From: Clostridiales bacterium
GTDB lineage: Bacteria > Bacillota_A > Clostridia > Saccharofermentanales > Saccharofermentanaceae
NCBI GenBank assembly: GCA_024695545.1
Contig: JAILHZ010000156.1
Location: forward strand, 17,967-81,966
Reading direction: 5' to 3'
DNA length: 64,000 bases
Part shown: positions 61,066 to 64,000 of the stretch, piece by piece
Position numbering within the stretch: the first letter of the stretch is position 1
How the letters are laid out: every line of letters starts with the position of its first letter
Notes under the pieces: model-generated
Databases searched by the model: none
Seen by the model: only the letters and a program-made list of their open reading frames with translations
What the model was told of the DNA's origin: nothing
Program-made: the position numbers and the translations under genes

Positions 61066-63018
61066 TTATTTACCTTCTGATTCGTCAAGGACCTGCTTTA
61101 CGGCAGACTTGATCTCGGTCTCATTATTATCTTCAGAACCGTTATCCAAGTCAAGGAAAAGACTTCCTTTCCTCTTCTTTCTTGTTGTATTCTTCTTCGG
61201 CTGAGCTGGTTCGGGATGAACCGTAACGGCCTCTCTCCTGTCCTGATGTTCGTTTGCCGGACCTGATTCCTCCTTTGCCGCAGGCTTCTGAGGCACGGCC
61301 CTCGGCAGTATCTGCTGGGTAAGTATCGCCTGGGCTTCCTCGCGGCGTATCCGGTCTTCTCTTGCCGCCCTCTCTTCCTCCGTTTCTTCAGGAACTGCAG
61401 GTTCTTCCGGTCCTTCCGGGACAGGCTCCGTCTCCTGTTTTGCGGGGAAACCCTGGATCTGCTCTTCGGGAATCTCATAAGAAACGGATTCCGCCGGCAT
61501 CACCTGTTCCGAAACTTCATCGATGATATCTTCCGCGTCATCGATCATGTCCGGCTCGATATAAGTCAGTTCGTCGACAAGATCCGTATACCGCTCAGAT
61601 CCGAGAGTCCTTAACAGTTCTGCAAGCTTAACGTCTCTCAGACTCTTCTGTCCCGCAGGAACACTCTCGAATTCATCCGCGATATCTTCAACATCCGAGT
61701 AACCCATCGAACGCACGGCCTCTACCGCCTGAAGCGCCATAAAATCCGCAGCAGTCCGAAGATACGGCTTCTCACTCACAATCCCTGAGACGGCATCCTC
61801 ATACACGCTCTCGAATACGGCGCCCGCGACCGGGAGTATGACGGTAAACGAAGATCCCTCATAAAGCTTCGTGCTCACGTTTATGGATCCGTCATGCATA
61901 TCCACTATGTCTTTGACAATGGAAAGGCCGATGCCGGAGCCGCCCGCCTCACGGGACCCGGAATTATCCACGCGGAAGAACCTCTCGAAAAGGTAATCAA
62001 CATCCTTCTCGGGCACTCCCCTTCCGTTGTCGGAAACCTCGATCCCTATACGGTCTCCGATGGCTGATACTTGGATATCCACCCTGTTGGAAACGGTCTT
62101 ACCCTCATATGATATGTATTTGATCGCATTCGTCAGAAGATTGATCACCACTCTCATGAGAAGATTCTCATTGCCGAAGACCAGCGGATAGTACATATCG
62201 GCAGGGATCTCTATCTGCACCTTATCGCGTCCCGGATATTCCGCGACCGAAGCTGTCGCCCGGCTGACGATCTGCCCGATATCCACTATGCTCATCGGCA
62301 CACTGTCCTGACACATCGACAGCGTCAGGAAATCCTGCACGATATCCTGCATTCTGACGGCATTCGTTATGACGCGGCTTCCCCACTTCTTCATCTCTTC
62401 GTAGGTGGGCATGTTGTCCGGTGTAATATTGTTTATAAACAGCTCTGAAGCCCTTATAACAGTAAGAGGGGTCTTAAGCTCATGTGACACATTGGCTGCC
62501 AGATCCTTCTGCCTTCTCTCGTCATCCTTGAGCTGCGTAATATCATCGATGATGATGATATCGAGCCTGTGGTCCTCATATATCTTATGAAGGATCTTTA
62601 TCTCAAATATCCTGCCGTCATTGCAGTAATTGACCCTGACCGAGGAATCCTTGTTCTCGATATTGAGGAGATAATCGGATTTAAGATGATTGTCCTTCTC
62701 GAACATATCGAGGAAGGCATCGATAGTCGGCGGGACAGCAGCGCCCTGAAGAAAACCCTCCATGGTCTCTACCGTCCTGTTGTTATAGACAAGTCCCTGC
62801 GGATCGTATGTAATAACGCCGAGATTTACATTATCTATGATGGAGGATCTTACGATCCCCTGATATTCGAGCTTCTCTATTACCTTATCGACCTGTTCGT
62901 CAGCCTTGTGGTTATACACATTGTTTCCGACTATATAACCCAGCAGCAGGGCCATAAAGATCAGTATGCAGGCACCGACGGTAACCAGAGCAAGATGAGA
63001 TGTGATGAAAGCGATCAC
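61066..63018 (-). CDS. walK: WalK-type sensor histidine kinase with long tail
   Basis: 650 residues. One membrane helix (about 8-30), a PAS domain (about 55-165), HisKA with NVSHELKTPL (His179), and an ATPase domain with NLLTNAIKY (N box), DNGRGVP (G1) and GGSGIGLSIVK (G2), ending near residue 397. The single helix is like the streptococcal WalK rather than the two-helix Bacillus form. Beyond it lie 250 further residues: a helical part (about 420-470) and a Glu/Pro/Lys-rich tail. Partner regulator is encoded 11 bases upstream. Confidence 0.9.
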   Translation of the reverse strand: MIAFITSHLALVTVGACILIFMALLLGYIVGNNVYNHKADEQVDKVIEKLEYQGIVRSSIIDNVNLGVITYDPQGLVYNNRTVETMEGFLQGAAVPPTIDAFLDMFEKDNHLKSDYLLNIENKDSSVRVNYCNDGRIFEIKILHKIYEDHRLDIIIIDDITQLKDDERRQKDLAANVSHELKTPLTVIRASELFINNITPDNMPTYEEMKKWGSRVITNAVRMQDIVQDFLTLSMCQDSVPMSIVDIGQIVSRATASVAEYPGRDKVQIEIPADMYYPLVFGNENLLMRVVINLLTNAIKYISYEGKTVSNRVDIQVSAIGDRIGIEVSDNGRGVPEKDVDYLFERFFRVDNSGSREAGGSGIGLSIVKDIVDMHDGSINVSTKLYEGSSFTVILPVAGAVFESVYEDAVSGIVSEKPYLRTAADFMALQAVEAVRSMGYSDVEDIADEFESVPAGQKSLRDVKLAELLRTLGSERYTDLVDELTYIEPDMIDDAEDIIDEVSEQVMPAESVSYEIPEEQIQGFPAKQETEPVPEGPEEPAVPEETEEERAAREDRIRREEAQAILTQQILPRAVPQKPAAKEESGPANEHQDRREAVTVHPEPAQPKKNTTRKKRKGSLFLDLDNGSEDNNETEIKSAVKQVLDESEGK

Positions 63019-63029
63019 GGGAAGATCCC

Positions 63030-63740
63030 TTAATCAAATTCCTTGGGGAAATAGTAACCTGAACCGCGTCTGGTAAGTATGTACTTGTAATTGGGCTGAT
63101 TGGGTTCGATCTTCTTTCTGGTTCTCCTTACGGTAACATCAACGGTCCTTACATCGCCTGAGAAAGCGTAATTCCAAACCTTGGAGAGCAATTCATCTCT
63201 GGTGCATACGCGGCCCGCGTTCTGTTCCAGATACTGGACAAGCTTAAACTCGTTGGAGGTAAGATCGCAGCTTATGCCGTTGACCAGGACCTGCATGGCA
63301 TCGTAATCGATGACCAGCTCGCCGTCACAGTACACATGCTTGGAATTATCGGGCTTATTCTCTCCGGTCCCTCTTGAAGACCTTTTAAGGAGTACCTTTA
63401 CCCTCTCTACGAGCAGGGTCGGATCGAAGGGCTTCGGTATATAATCGTCGGCGCCCCTTCTTAAGGCTTCGATCTCATATACGGTAAGCTTCCCCTTTGC
63501 CGTAAGAAAAAGGATCGGAACATCGCTTCCTGCCTTTCTTAAGTCCTCTGTAAACTGGAGACCGTTATAATTGGGCATCATCCAGTCGAGGATGATAAGA
63601 TCCGGATTCTTCTCCTGAGCCATTCTGAAACCTTCCTTGGCATCGGTTGATGATATCGTCTCAAATCCGAAGCTGCCTAATACGTCGGAAACTGATGAAA
63701 CTATCTGAAGCTCGTCGTCAACAATCAAGATCTTTTCCAT
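63030..63740 (-). CDS. walR: WalR-type response regulator (OmpR family)
   Basis: 236 residues. The receiver domain has KILIVDDELQIV, LIILDWMMPNYNG (phospho-Asp) and FLTAKGKLTVYEIEALRRGADDYIPKPFDP. The winged helix DNA-binding domain covers about 130-236 (ISCDLTSNEFKLVQYLEQNAG, VDVTVRRTRKKIEP). Placed as WalR because of the walK-murA-walJ-rlmH context. A TGTAA-type palindrome in its own leader suggests autoregulation. Confidence 0.92.
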   Translation of the reverse strand: MEKILIVDDELQIVSSVSDVLGSFGFETISSTDAKEGFRMAQEKNPDLIILDWMMPNYNGLQFTEDLRKAGSDVPILFLTAKGKLTVYEIEALRRGADDYIPKPFDPTLLVERVKVLLKRSSRGTGENKPDNSKHVYCDGELVIDYDAMQVLVNGISCDLTSNEFKLVQYLEQNAGRVCTRDELLSKVWNYAFSGDVRTVDVTVRRTRKKIEPNQPNYKYILTRRGSGYYFPKEFD

Positions 63741-63763
63741 AGAAAACGCATCTCCCGTAAAAA

Positions 63764-63808
63764 TGTAACATTACAAATCATCTTACCAATAAAACATTTT
63801 TGTAGCAA
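63764..63808 (-). promoter_or_regulatory. walR promoter with TGTAA palindrome
   Basis: Minus strand: TTGCTA (63803-63808), 17 bases, TAAGAT (63780-63785). Downstream of it TGTAATGTTACA (63764-63775) is a palindrome built from TGTAA, the half-site of WalR/PhoP regulators, although those usually use direct repeats. Confidence 0.6.
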
Positions 63809-63817
63809 ATAGATTGC

Positions 63818-63855
63818 AAAAAAAGAAGCCCTTGGCGTTTAGCGCCAAGAGCTTC
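63818..63855 (-). terminator. Terminator after 5S rRNA
   Basis: Minus strand GAAGCTCTTGGCGC-TAAA-CGCCAAGGGCTTC (63825-63855) followed by TTTTTTTGC. Confidence 0.92.
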
Positions 63856-63862
63856 ATATAAA

Positions 63863-63977
<115 letters not shown>

Positions 63978-64000
63978 ATGGTAGAAGGTTATACCCTCAG

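Overview
The window reads as a chromosome segment of an anaerobic, low-to-mid GC member of the Clostridia (close to 50% GC by eye), probably a plant-fibre or gut/rumen organism. Pointers are a complete lipoprotein set with lipobox cysteines plus Lgt, the WalRK/WalJ/RlmH locus, FabK as enoyl-ACP reductase, a short HisG with HisZ, the Bacillus-type PurF with Fe-S cysteines, YesL beside a sugar ABC importer, and a cell-bound family 9 cellulase. Almost all genes lie on the minus strand. No transposase, phage gene or CRISPR array was seen.

Layout. 1-3.8 kb: a LytTR regulator with a clear upstream direct-repeat operator, rplM-rpsI, and two unrecognised lipoproteins. 3.8-8.7 kb: a HAD phosphatase/GNAT fusion co-transcribed with purF, then a PflX-like radical SAM protein and an AraC regulator on the plus strand. 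8.7-14.1 kb: a carbohydrate ABC importer (binding protein, two permeases), a divergent YesL-family membrane protein and a membrane-anchored unknown. 14.2-19.9 kb: fatty acid synthesis operon fabH-K-D-G-F-Z, followed by tRNA-Gly. 20-25.4 kb: a eukaryotic-type HisA, two unknown proteins, lgt and a transglutaminase-fold lipoprotein. 25.5-29.5 kb: tRNA-Cys and a corrinoid importer (btuF-C-D) behind a cobalamin riboswitch, with a small transglutaminase-like gene at its end. 29.6-34.5 kb: a membrane HD-GYP protein and a GH9 cellulase lipoprotein whose promoter carries the same LacI-type operator core as the ABC importer.

34.5-42.5 kb: tRNA-Glu and tRNA-Met, then the most unusual segment, a five-gene operon of two glycosyltransferases, a MATE exporter fused to an RsbW-like ATPase, a STAS domain fused to an APH-type kinase, and a one-module NRPS protein (A-PCP-C). 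It sits directly downstream of rplL, where rpoB normally follows. 42.5-46.1 kb: rpmG-secE-nusG-rplK-rplA-rplJ-rplL with an L10 leader. 46.1-55.5 kb: a full histidine operon (hisZ-G-D-C-B-purC-hisH-A-FI-E) with a strong promoter and a palindromic operator, ending in a predicted secreted caspase-fold protein. 55.5-63.8 kb: walR-walK-murA-walJ-rlmH and an HscC-type Hsp70 with a J-like partner. The window ends in a 5S rRNA gene.

How it fits together: the first half handles polysaccharide breakdown, sugar and B12 uptake, and lipid synthesis. The second half holds translation, histidine/purine and cell-wall control genes, with the NRPS/MATE/partner-switch operon as the candidate new system. The two halves seem to differ in codon habit, in a short repeated motif and in which HisA they carry, so a join near the tRNA pair at 34.6 kb should be tested.
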